From Synechococcus sp. CS-1330 (GTDB lineage Bacteria > Cyanobacteriota > Cyanobacteriia > PCC-6307 > Cyanobiaceae), in contig JAHLYR010000068.1 of the NCBI GenBank assembly GCA_025128025.1, forward strand, positions 1 through 64,000: a stretch of 64,000 nucleotides of DNA. Reading direction: 5' to 3'. The translations under genes and the position numbers were made by a program. Shown piece by piece: positions 8,049 to 15,574 of the stretch. Under the pieces are notes generated by a model. It did not search any database and was not told where the DNA came from. It saw only the letters and a list, made by a program, of their open reading frames with translations. Position 1 is the first letter of the stretch. The number at the start of each line of letters is the position of its first letter.

Positions 8049-9113
8049 TTACTCCCAGCCAGCCTGCGTCATCAGTTGCACCGCTTCGCGGTTGCGGCGG
8101 CCCAGCTGCTCCATGGAGACAGGTGAGGCCTTAAAAGTGCCAAATGCCTTCAGGGTTGGGTTGTTGCCCCAGCCCTTGAGGGGGTATTCGTTGTTGGCGG
8201 CGGCGTAGCCCTCTCCTGATTGGGGCGAAACCAGGAACTCCAGCAGACGTTGCGCACCCTCTGGGTTGCGGGAGCTGCGGGTGACGCCACCGGCCGAAAT
8301 ATTGACGTGCGTGGGGTTGGGCCACACAACTTTCAGCTTCGAAGCGGTGCTGCGCTCAGTGCTGTTCTTGTCTTGAAGCATGCGCGCTAGGTAGTACTGA
8401 TTGGCCACAGCAGCTCCGCACTGTCCCTGTCCCACGGCCCGCAGCATTGGGGTGTCGGAGGTAAAGAAGGGCCTTTTGGTGTTGGCGAGCATGCCCTGCA
8501 GCCATTGCTGGGTGGCAGGTTTGCCGCGCCGCACCAGCTCATCGGCCGTGAGCGACTGGTTGTAGACGCTGGCGCGGTTGCGCAGGCAGAGCTTGCCTTT
8601 GAGCTCCGGACGGCCGAGGTCGGCGTAGCTGCGGATCAGGCTGGGCTTCACGATTGCTGGGTTGACCATTACGGGGCGGGCCCGGCGGGTCAGGGCAAAC
8701 CAATGCCCTTTGGTGTCCCTCAGGTTGGCCGGCACGTCCTTGTTGAGTTCAGGCGAGCGAATCGCCCTAAACAGATTGGCCTCCTGGGCTCGATAAATCC
8801 GGGCCGCATCAACCAGTACCAGAAGGTCGGCTTTGCTGTTGTTGCCCTCGCTCTTGAGGCGCTGGATCAGCTCATCATCTTTACCCTCCAGCAGGTTCAC
8901 CTTGATGCCGGTGCGCCTGGTGAACTCGTTGTAAAGCTGTCTGTCGGTGTTGTAGTGCCTTCCGGAATAGACGTTCACTTCCTGTGGGCGGTTCTGGGCC
9001 ATGCCCGCTACCCTGATGGCACCGGCAAGGGTGGTAGCGGCTAGGGCGCAAAAGCCAAGATGTCGGCCCCAGGGGCGGAAACCTTGGCAGTTAGTGCTGG
9101 GTGGGTGACTCAC
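8049..9113 (-). CDS. futA: Fe(III) ABC transporter substrate-binding protein (FutA/IdiA family)
   Basis: Periplasmic ferric-iron-binding protein of 354 residues. After an N-terminal export signal (hydrophobic segment about 19-35 ending VAGMAQ) the mature part starts with EVNVYSGRHYNTDRQLYNEF, the FutA/FbpA hallmark that contributes an iron ligand Tyr. The pair of Tyr in AAVANQYYLARML near residue 240 is the conserved iron-binding tyrosine motif. The upstream ten residues include no twin Arg. It is the first gene of a futA-futB unit and is expected to be induced in iron shortage. No convincing Fur box was found in the 121 bp before it. Confidence 0.92.
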   Translation of the reverse strand: MSHPPSTNCQGFRPWGRHLGFCALAATTLAGAIRVAGMAQNRPQEVNVYSGRHYNTDRQLYNEFTRRTGIKVNLLEGKDDELIQRLKSEGNNSKADLLVLVDAARIYRAQEANLFRAIRSPELNKDVPANLRDTKGHWFALTRRARPVMVNPAIVKPSLIRSYADLGRPELKGKLCLRNRASVYNQSLTADELVRRGKPATQQWLQGMLANTKRPFFTSDTPMLRAVGQGQCGAAVANQYYLARMLQDKNSTERSTASKLKVVWPNPTHVNISAGGVTRSSRNPEGAQRLLEFLVSPQSGEGYAAANNEYPLKGWGNNPTLKAFGTFKASPVSMEQLGRRNREAVQLMTQAGWE

Positions 9114-9234
9114 GTTAGAAATGGATTTGGCGTTGACAATGCACTCAGGCTACGAACGCTCACGCTTGCCCCCTGTGATCAATGCAAGCCTTGGACGTAA
9201 CTATTGCTACGCCCAAGGTGGATTTGCTCCTAGA

Positions 9235-10806
9235 TCAGAAGCGGAACTGGGTTTGAATCACTCCGCCCCAGAGATCTTTGTCATTCACCTGGTTAGAACT
9301 GTTGGTGATGTAGAAGAGCCCTGGAGTGATAGAGATGTTGTCAGTTACCTGGAACTTGTAGAAGAGCTCAAGAGAGAGAGGATCATCTATGCCCGTTCCA
9401 GCGCTGGGGTTTTGCCCAATTGCCACACCGGCGATGTTGCCCTTAACGAAGGCGTCATCCCACTGCAAGCCGACATACCAGGACTGGGAATCGGCGGCTC
9501 CAGCTACGCCCCCTGAAATATCAGTGAAGCCATAACCAGCGCTGATCGAGGGGATAATGCCGCTGTCAAGGGGCTGCCAGTAGCCAGCTACGGAGAAGCT
9601 GTTGGAGCTCTGGCCAGAGCTCAGGTTGGTGTTTGCTGTGCCGTTGGCGTTGATGGTGCGGGTGCCGGTGGTGCCGTTGCGGTAGGCGATGGCTGCTCCC
9701 CAGTTGGGGGCTTTGTAGCCGATCTGGGCCGTGGTGTTGAGGCTGCCATCGCTGTCGAAGATGCCCTCGTTGGAAATCTCACCATCCTGGGCGATGTAGT
9801 TGAGCGAGGCGTTCCAGAAGCCCTGCCCTTTTGCTACCTGTTGCTTCCAAACAGCGCCAAATCCTTGGCCGGTTACTTTGTTGTATGCACCAGGGGTGCC
9901 AGCCACGGCGAAGAAGTCGAGCAGCTGGGAGCGGTAGGCACTGGGAATAAAGGCGAGAATTTCAGTGTTGCGCACCAGGGCACCGGCGGTAAGCGTGAAT
10001 TGCTTACCCACCGGGAACTGGTAATAGAGGCGATCGATCGACACCGTATCGATGCCACCAACGCCTGATGCTCCCGCATTCGTGCTGGAGGCCTTATCCA
10101 ACTTGAACAGGCTGTCTCCAGCGTTGAAGGGACTGAAGGCCGTGAAATTACCCGAGCGCAGGCGGGTTTTGAGCAGGTCCTTGCCGGTGAAGCTGGTATC
10201 CAGATTCAGGCGCAGGTCGTAATTGAAGGTGGTGCGATCTTGCCGGCCACTGGTGTCAGAGTTGTATTCGGGAACGCCACCTAGGATGAAGTTCACCTCG
10301 CCTTTGAGCTTTGTGGTGGTGGAAAACTGCTGGGCTTCCAGGCTGCCCACCTTGGCCTCAAGTCCGTCGACGCGGCCCTTCAGCACAGCTAGTTCCTTCT
10401 TGAATTCATCCATCAACCTCTGCAGCTCGTCGGTCACTTCGGTGACACGGTCGAGGCAGGCATTCAATAGGGCCGCCGCCTCGTAGCGGGTCATGGCCTG
10501 TCCACCCTTGTAGGTGCCGTTGGGATAGCCGGCCACGCAACCATATTTTTCAACCAGATTGGTAAGTGCTTGATAAGCCCAGTCGGTGGGCCTTACGTCA
10601 GAAAATTGGTTGACGCTGGTGACCTGGTTGCGGGAGCGCCAAGCCTTGAGCTCATCAATTTCTTGTTGCTCCATGTAGTCATTGATTGCCTCCCGGCTGT
10701 TCAGCGACGAGATTTGATTAGCAACGGCGGTGTCTGGGGCGGCCAAGCTTGGTAAAAGTGCGCCAAAAATGGCGGGGGCCAGCAATAGGCGATGGAACTG
10801 ATCCAT
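9235..10806 (-). CDS. SLH-domain porin (SomA/OprB-like), first copy
   Basis: Major outer-membrane porin of the cyanobacterial Som type. The 523-residue precursor has a signal peptide (1-about 30), a single SLH domain (QFSDVRPTDWAYQALTNLV through MTRYEAAALLNACLDRV, about 67-125) that anchors to the peptidoglycan-linked polysaccharide, a coiled-coil linker (DELQRLMDEFKKELAVLKGR) and an OprB-like beta barrel ending in TQFRF. It would admit small solutes and inorganic ions. It is about 30% longer in loops than the second porin but shares the same architecture. It sits between futA and a small membrane protein. Its ribosome-binding region matches the target sequence of the sRNA Yfr1, suggesting translational repression. 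Confidence 0.93.
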   Translation of the reverse strand: MDQFHRLLLAPAIFGALLPSLAAPDTAVANQISSLNSREAINDYMEQQEIDELKAWRSRNQVTSVNQFSDVRPTDWAYQALTNLVEKYGCVAGYPNGTYKGGQAMTRYEAAALLNACLDRVTEVTDELQRLMDEFKKELAVLKGRVDGLEAKVGSLEAQQFSTTTKLKGEVNFILGGVPEYNSDTSGRQDRTTFNYDLRLNLDTSFTGKDLLKTRLRSGNFTAFSPFNAGDSLFKLDKASSTNAGASGVGGIDTVSIDRLYYQFPVGKQFTLTAGALVRNTEILAFIPSAYRSQLLDFFAVAGTPGAYNKVTGQGFGAVWKQQVAKGQGFWNASLNYIAQDGEISNEGIFDSDGSLNTTAQIGYKAPNWGAAIAYRNGTTGTRTINANGTANTNLSSGQSSNSFSVAGYWQPLDSGIIPSISAGYGFTDISGGVAGAADSQSWYVGLQWDDAFVKGNIAGVAIGQNPSAGTGIDDPLSLELFYKFQVTDNISITPGLFYITNSSNQVNDKDLWGGVIQTQFRF

Positions 10807-10819
10807 GGACTCCTCACAA
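10807..10819 (-). promoter_or_regulatory. Porin ribosome-binding site with a Yfr1-like target sequence
   Basis: Read on the minus strand the leader is TTGTGAGGAGTCC directly before the ATG. Its GAGGAG is the Shine-Dalgarno sequence, unusually close to the start. Ten consecutive bases (TGTGAGGAGT) are complementary to the conserved ACUCCUCACA of the cyanobacterial sRNA Yfr1, which in Prochlorococcus blocks translation of porin mRNAs. The sRNA gene itself is not in this window. Confidence 0.55.
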
Positions 10820-10920
10820 CAGAAGTTTGTTGATGTCCACTAGGGACCCAACTAGCCATACTTCTATTGGATTTAGCCGATGGGCGTGGAGACTATTGAT
10901 TCAAAATGATGTAATCAATA

Positions 10921-11064
10921 TCACCGGTTTTGCCTGACGCGCACTGGGACCAGCACGGGTTGCATCATGCCGCCACCACCATTGTCATCATCGGAATCGG
11001 TGGCGAGCCAAAAAGCCAAGCCAAACAAGGCGACAACGCCGGAGAAAAGGATCAGCTCGGCCAT
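10921..11064 (-). CDS. Small single-pass membrane protein, 47 aa
   Basis: Not recognised. The short product has one hydrophobic helix (residues 2-22, ending FWLATDS), then an Asp-rich patch (DSDDDN), four Gly and a basic tail ending RVRQNR. The ATG used follows a longer upstream open frame that lacks hydrophobic or family character. It stands alone between the first porin and the HupE-like gene on the same strand. Such small acidic/basic membrane proteins are common in picocyanobacteria, but no function is proposed. Confidence 0.5.
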   Translation of the reverse strand: MAELILFSGVVALFGLAFWLATDSDDDNGGGGMMQPVLVPVRVRQNR

Positions 11065-11143
11065 GGCGTTTGATTTCGCTTTGCTAAGCGTAGCTAGATA
11101 AGTAAGGCGTTTGTGTAACAAAAGCGTCCGCTTCGGACGGTTC

Positions 11144-11719
11144 TCACGCCAACGGCGCAAGCGCTAGCAGTGCTCCCCCCATGCTGAGGGCACCTGCCAG
11201 GCGCCGTCCCCAGCTGGGGGCCAGCTGGCGGATCACGGCGAAACTTGCACCGACTACGGCCGCTGAGCTGAGGCTCGCCCCCAGCCACCAGCCGAGCAGA
11301 TCTGCGCTGCTGCCTGTGGCCTCCTGGCCATGCAGCATGGCGTGAATAGCCACTCCTCCTGCCAGCACTACGGCCAGTAGCTGGCCCTGGCGTGCAGCCA
11401 GCGCTAGGCCAAGACCAGACACCATCAAGGCTGCTAATACCTCGGCGCCTGGCAGGTTGCCCCCTAAGGCCCCATACAAGCCGCCAGCAATCGCAGCGGC
11501 TAGCGCCACCAGCAATAGCGATGGGCCTGCCAGGGCGGCAGCGCCGCCAACGCCCAGCAGCAACAGCAAGTGGTCTAGCCCAAGCAGCGGGTGGCTTGCT
11601 CCTGCGGCCAAGCCCGCGCTTGCCAGGCCATGGGCACCTGCTGGCAGGGTCGACAACAGGCTGAGGGCCAGGCCAGCGGCGGCGGCCGGGGCCAGTTGGC
11701 GCAGGGTGGTGGACATCAT
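11144..11719 (-). CDS. HupE/UreJ-family metal permease
   Basis: Polytopic inner-membrane protein of 191 residues with a cleavable-looking N-terminus (ending PAGAHGLASAG) and six to seven hydrophobic helices. The HupE/UreJ signature H-P-x-x-G-x-D-H is seen as HPLLGLDHLLLLLG near residue 43, and a second His motif, AIHAMLHGQEA, lies about residue 125. Members transport Ni2+ or Co2+ and some are linked to zinc or cobalt limitation. It follows the COG0523 GTPase gene by 34 bp on the same strand, inside the zinc locus, so zinc or a metal substituting for it is a plausible substrate (inference). Two adjacent ATG codons are possible starts. Confidence 0.82.
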   Translation of the reverse strand: MMSTTLRQLAPAAAAGLALSLLSTLPAGAHGLASAGLAAGASHPLLGLDHLLLLLGVGGAAALAGPSLLLVALAAAIAGGLYGALGGNLPGAEVLAALMVSGLGLALAARQGQLLAVVLAGGVAIHAMLHGQEATGSSADLLGWWLGASLSSAAVVGASFAVIRQLAPSWGRRLAGALSMGGALLALAPLA

Positions 11720-11753
11720 GAAATTGGCTGGATCCTCTAAGTCAGTATCCCGT

Positions 11754-12836
11754 TCAAGCGAAGCCCTTGCCGGAATCTTTGGCAACGCACACCTGCAGTT
11801 GCTTGCGCAACTGGGCGTGGTCGAGATTTTTACCGATCAGCACGATCTGGTTCTTGCGTCCTGAGCCCTCTGGCCAGTCGGAATCGTCGATCGAGAAGCG
11901 CTTGCCAGCCAGGTGGAAGACATGGCGGCGCTCACTTTCGTTGAACCAGAGGATCCCCTTGGCGCGAAACACCTCGGCTGGCAGCTGGTTGTCGAGAAAG
12001 TTCTGAAATTTGCGCAGGGCGAAAGGCCCCTCGGACGCAAACGACAACGAGGTGAATCCCTCGATGGCAGCGTGGTCGGGGTGATCGGCGTGATCGTGCT
12101 TGTGATGGTCGTGATCGTGATGCTCGTGTTCGCAGTGGCCGTGATCGTGGTCGCAGGAGCTGTGGTCTGGCTCGGCGCCGAGCTGCTGCTGGGCAACAAT
12201 TTTGTCGCTTTCGAACAGCCCCACGCTGAGCAGTAGCGGCAGGGGCACTTCGCCCTTCACCGAGCGCAGGATGCGGGCATCGGTCTTGATCTCGCGCAAC
12301 TGGGCCTCCAGGGCAGCCAGCCGCTCCTCAGCTACCAGGTCGCATTTGTTTAGTAACAGCATGTCGCTGTACACGATCTGGGCCCGGGCCACCTCGCCAT
12401 CCAGCAGCTCGTCGCTGAAGTTCTCGGCGTCTACCAAGGTGATGATCGAATCGAGCCTGGTGGCATCTCGCAGGTCGCTGCCGAGGAAGGTCATGGCCAC
12501 CGGCAGGGGATCGGCCAGGCCGGTGGTCTCCACCACCAGATAGTCCACCGGATCGGGGCGCTCCAGGATGCGGTACACCGCTTCGAGCAGTTCACCGTTG
12601 ATGGAGCAGCAGATGCAGCCGTTGCTCAGCTCCACCATGTCTTCGCCGGTGGCAACAATCAGGTCGTTGTCGATGCCGATTTCACCGAATTCGTTGACCA
12701 GCACGGCGGTTTTGACCCCCTGCTGATTGCTGAGAATGTGGTTGAGCAGGGTGGTCTTACCCGCCCCCAGAAAGCCGGTGAGGATTGTCACGGGCAGGCC
12801 CGTGGGGGTGGCACTGGCGGTCATGGAATGGGGCAT
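11754..12836 (-). CDS. COG0523 (CobW/ZNG1-type) metallochaperone GTPase
   Basis: G3E-family GTPase of 360 residues. Walker A GFLGAGKTT lies at 21-29, the metal-binding CICC at 74-77, the Mg-binding ETTG near 103 and the guanine motif NKCD at 163-166. A His/Asp/Cys-rich loop at 224-255 contains 17 His and probably binds zinc. A CobW C-terminal domain follows. Proteins of this subgroup near Zur sites deliver zinc to client enzymes when zinc is scarce, rather than acting in cobalamin synthesis. It lies upstream of the HupE-like gene and downstream of the second porin, all on the minus strand. I see no Zur box immediately before it, so readthrough from the Zur-boxed porin promoter is possible. 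Confidence 0.9.
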   Translation of the reverse strand: MPHSMTASATPTGLPVTILTGFLGAGKTTLLNHILSNQQGVKTAVLVNEFGEIGIDNDLIVATGEDMVELSNGCICCSINGELLEAVYRILERPDPVDYLVVETTGLADPLPVAMTFLGSDLRDATRLDSIITLVDAENFSDELLDGEVARAQIVYSDMLLLNKCDLVAEERLAALEAQLREIKTDARILRSVKGEVPLPLLLSVGLFESDKIVAQQQLGAEPDHSSCDHDHGHCEHEHHDHDHHKHDHADHPDHAAIEGFTSLSFASEGPFALRKFQNFLDNQLPAEVFRAKGILWFNESERRHVFHLAGKRFSIDDSDWPEGSGRKNQIVLIGKNLDHAQLRKQLQVCVAKDSGKGFA

Positions 12837-12900
12837 GGCTTGGCTGTGATGACCCTAGGAACCCTTTGCTGCATTCCATTGGGGCAGGGGTTAGCTCGAC

Positions 12901-14382
12901 TCAAAACTGGAAGCTGGTTTTGATCAGGGCACCGAATTGGTTGGACCCATCCCCATTCCCCCCAGGATTGTTGAGCACGAAGATCGCCGGTGTCACGGAG
13001 ATGGCGTCGGTGACCTGCCACTGGTACCACCACTCCCAAGCCCACACGCCGGATTCGCTGGCAGCTCCATTGCGGGTGGCGGTTGCAAAGGCGGGTTGGC
13101 CCACTCCCATGCCAAAGCTGTTGCCCTCAGCCAGCACATCGCTCCATTGCAGGCCCACCATCCATGACTGGCTGGTGCGCAGGTCTGAGCCGGAGCTGCC
13201 GTTGACGCCGTAACCAACGCTGATCGAGGGCAGCCAGCCACTCTCGGCCGGCTGCCAGAAGCCGCTGATGCCAAAGGCATTGGTGTTGACGCCGTTCTCC
13301 TCGATCTCGGTGGTGATGAACGGGGTGGCACCGGGCACACCCACACCGGCCTCGACATAGGAATAGAGCGCGGCGATGCCCCAGTTCTCCTGGCCGTAGC
13401 CCAGCTGCACCGTGCTGGTGCCTGCTGAGCTGCTGCTGAACAGGCCCTGGGCGGAATCGGCGCCATTGCCCGCCACGTAGTTAGCGCTCACGCTCCATCC
13501 ATTCTGTTGCCACCAGAGCCCCAGGCCTGGGCCGAGGTTTTTGTTGTAGGCCAGCGGTGCACCGTTGAGGGTGAGCACGTTGGGGATGGTGTCGCCTGGA
13601 TAGGCGCTGGGCCAGAGGGCGAGCATGTCTTCCTGGCCCACCCGGCCGCCGAGGGTGGCAGTGAACTGGCCACCGATCGGAGACCGCCCAAGCGGGAACT
13701 GATAAAAAATCTTGTCGATGCCCACCACATCGGGGCCACCCTCTTCCTGGAAGGCGATCTCCAGGGTGGAGAGGCCGCCGCCGAAGGCATTGCGATCGCC
13801 ATCGAAGTTTCCGGCCCGCAGCACCGTGCGCAACAGATCCTTGCCGCTGAAGCTGGTGTCGAGGTTGAGCTGCAGGTCGTAGTTGAACGTGACCTGCTCA
13901 CCGGCAGGATTGTTGCTCACCCCACCCACCACGAAGCTGGCCAGGCCGGAGAGCTTCGTGGTGGTTGAGAACTGGCTGGCCTCGATTTCGCCCGCTTTTG
14001 CTTCGAGGCCATTGACGCGGCCCTTGAGCACGGCCAGTTCCTGCGCGAACTCGGCCATCAGGCGCTTGAGGGTGTCGGTCACTTCAGTGACGCGATCGAG
14101 ACAGGCGTTGAGCAGGGCGGCGGCCTCAAAGCGGGTCATGGCCTGCCCACCTCTGAAGCTGCCGTTGGGGTAGCCGGCGACGCAGCCGTATTTCTCCACC
14201 AGGTTGGTCAGGCCCTGATAGGCCCAGTCGCTGGGGCGCAGATCAGAGAACTGGCTGATGCCGGTATTGAGGTCGGCGGGTTCGAATTCAGCGGCAGCTG
14301 CGGTGACCGGTGCAACTACTCCAGCAGCAGTTGCTGCAATCAGCAGGATTGGGCGAATTTTCAAGGCTGCTAAGCGGGGCAT
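12901..14382 (-). CDS. SLH-domain porin (SomA/OprB-like), second copy, probably zinc-regulated
   Basis: The 493-residue precursor repeats the layout of the first porin: signal peptide, SLH domain (QFSDLRPSDWAYQGLTNLV to MTRFEAAALLNACLDRV, about 41-98), coiled-coil linker (TLKRLMAEFAQELAVLKGR), and a beta barrel ending in IKTSFQF. It is clearly paralogous to the porin 2 kb away. It lies between znuA and the COG0523 GTPase, with a Zur-box-like palindrome 22 bp before its start codon. This suggests it is the outer-membrane entry route for zinc under starvation. Reported picocyanobacterial Zur regulons include such a porin (established knowledge); direct control here is inference. Confidence 0.93.
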   Translation of the reverse strand: MPRLAALKIRPILLIAATAAGVVAPVTAAAAEFEPADLNTGISQFSDLRPSDWAYQGLTNLVEKYGCVAGYPNGSFRGGQAMTRFEAAALLNACLDRVTEVTDTLKRLMAEFAQELAVLKGRVNGLEAKAGEIEASQFSTTTKLSGLASFVVGGVSNNPAGEQVTFNYDLQLNLDTSFSGKDLLRTVLRAGNFDGDRNAFGGGLSTLEIAFQEEGGPDVVGIDKIFYQFPLGRSPIGGQFTATLGGRVGQEDMLALWPSAYPGDTIPNVLTLNGAPLAYNKNLGPGLGLWWQQNGWSVSANYVAGNGADSAQGLFSSSSAGTSTVQLGYGQENWGIAALYSYVEAGVGVPGATPFITTEIEENGVNTNAFGISGFWQPAESGWLPSISVGYGVNGSSGSDLRTSQSWMVGLQWSDVLAEGNSFGMGVGQPAFATATRNGAASESGVWAWEWWYQWQVTDAISVTPAIFVLNNPGGNGDGSNQFGALIKTSFQF

Positions 14383-14390
14383 GGAACCAG

Positions 14391-14418
14391 TCTATAGCAA
14401 GAATGAGAACGATTCTCG
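14391..14418 (-). promoter_or_regulatory. Zur-box-like palindrome and -10 element before the second porin
   Basis: The core gagaacgattctc (14405-14417) is a perfect 5-3-5 palindrome. Aligned to the 7-1-7 TGATAAT-N-ATTATCA consensus used for cyanobacterial Zur, TGAGAAC-G-ATTCTCG matches 10 of 14 positions. A TATAGA -10-like hexamer follows on the minus strand at 14391-14396, so bound Zur would cover the promoter. The resulting transcript would have a very short leader. Confidence 0.65.
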
Positions 14419-14438
14419 TTGAGAGCGCTGGTTGAGCG

Positions 14439-15491
14439 TCAGCGGATGGCCTGCCAGCGCCTGCTCAGGGCCTGCTGGCCGGATGGGTCGCAGCGGCCTC
14501 CCAGGCCGTTGACGATCAGGCAGGTGTTGGCGGTGAGGGTGGCCACCAGGTTGCCGTTGCCATCGGGTTCCGCTGCCAGACCGTCGGCCACCAGTGGTGC
14601 GGCGGCGATGGGCACACCGCTGAGGCTGCTGACCCGCTGCAGCGCTTTGCCTGCCGGCAGCTGTTCGGCGAACAGCATCGGCACCTGCTCGCGCCGCAAT
14701 TGCTCCAGCACGGCCTGGAAGGCCTGGGGGCGCAGGTTGTCGCTGCTGCTGCTGGCATCCACTACCGCCAGTTCCTGCAGTCCGTAGGCCCGGGCCAGGC
14801 TGGCAAAGGCCCTGTGTCCGGTGGCCAGGGGTCTGGCGGTGGGAATGGTGGCAAGTTGCCGGCGGTTCCAGGTGTCCAGCTGCTGCAAAGTCGCCGTCAT
14901 CGCCTGGGCCCGGGCGGCAATGGGGGCTTGGGCGGCAGGCTTTAGCTCCTGAAGTTGCTGGGCCACCAGCAGCACAAGAGCGGCCGCCTGGGTTGGGTCG
15001 TGCCACACGTGGGGATCCCGGTCGCCATGGGCATGCTCGTCTTCGTCATGGTTTTCCTCGCCATGGCCATCCTCGTCGTGGTGATCGTGGGAATCGGCGG
15101 TCTTGGGCGGCCCAGCTTTTAGGACCGGGCTGTTGGGTACGGCCAGTTCGGCTACGGCAACGGTTTTGGTCTGGCTTGTTCCCGGCTTGCTCAGTGCGGC
15201 GAGGGCTGGGGTGAGGCCGAAGCCGTTGATCAGTACCAGCTGGGCCTGGCTGAGCTCCCGGCTCTGCTGGGGCGTTAGCCGGAATTGATGGGGGTCGTCG
15301 CCCGGCTGCAAAAGGCAGCTCACCCGTAGGTCGCTGGCGGCCAGGCGTTGGGTGATGTCGCAAAGGACCCCGTCGGCAGCGATCACGTCGGCCGGTGGGG
15401 GAGTGCGGCAAGCCTGCAGTCCTACGGCTGCTGCTAATGCCAGAGCGAGAGAGGCAGCTGCGGGAGCGGGTATACGGGTCACAACTGGCAT
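14439..15491 (-). CDS. znuA: Zinc ABC transporter substrate-binding protein ZnuA
   Basis: Cluster A-I metal-binding lipoprotein-like SBP of 350 residues. A hydrophobic leader ends in GLQAC (Cys28), a plausible lipobox. Expected zinc ligands are His68 (DDPHQF), His161/His164 (DPHVWHDP) and His226 (TGHRAF). A His/Asp/Glu-rich loop at 135-157, characteristic of zinc- rather than manganese-specific members, lies between the first two ligands. It is divergent from the unknown membrane gene, znuC and znuB, with a strong Zur-like box in the shared intergenic region. It captures Zn2+ in the periplasm for ZnuBC. Confidence 0.92.
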   Translation of the reverse strand: MPVVTRIPAPAAASLALALAAAVGLQACRTPPPADVIAADGVLCDITQRLAASDLRVSCLLQPGDDPHQFRLTPQQSRELSQAQLVLINGFGLTPALAALSKPGTSQTKTVAVAELAVPNSPVLKAGPPKTADSHDHHDEDGHGEENHDEDEHAHGDRDPHVWHDPTQAAALVLLVAQQLQELKPAAQAPIAARAQAMTATLQQLDTWNRRQLATIPTARPLATGHRAFASLARAYGLQELAVVDASSSSDNLRPQAFQAVLEQLRREQVPMLFAEQLPAGKALQRVSSLSGVPIAAAPLVADGLAAEPDGNGNLVATLTANTCLIVNGLGGRCDPSGQQALSRRWQAIR

Positions 15492-15506
15492 ACTTGGTTC
15501 CGCGAA

Positions 15507-15521
15507 TGATAATGGTTCTCA
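15507..15521. promoter_or_regulatory. Zur-box-like palindrome in the znuA / znu-operon divergent promoter
   Basis: TGATAAT-G-GTTCTCA matches the 7-1-7 TGATAAT-N-ATTATCA pattern at 12 of 14 positions, with a perfect left half. It sits 16 bp before the znuA start and about 54 bp before the ATG of the plus-strand membrane gene, so one site could repress both directions when zinc is sufficient. The zur gene is 2.2 kb away. Confidence 0.72.
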
Positions 15522-15574
15522 CGGTGTCATCTGTGGGTTGGCTGCGGCTCGTTCTGCCGAGCCCCCCAAAAAAA

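Noticed and set aside
9121-9516. Plus-strand 131-codon frame spanning the futA-porin spacer and porin 3' end
   Set aside because: Most of it is the complement of conserved porin strands; no domain, signal or ribosome site supports it.
12841-12900. Zur box before the COG0523 GTPase
   Set aside because: No 7-1-7 palindrome was found in the short spacer; control would have to come from the porin promoter upstream.
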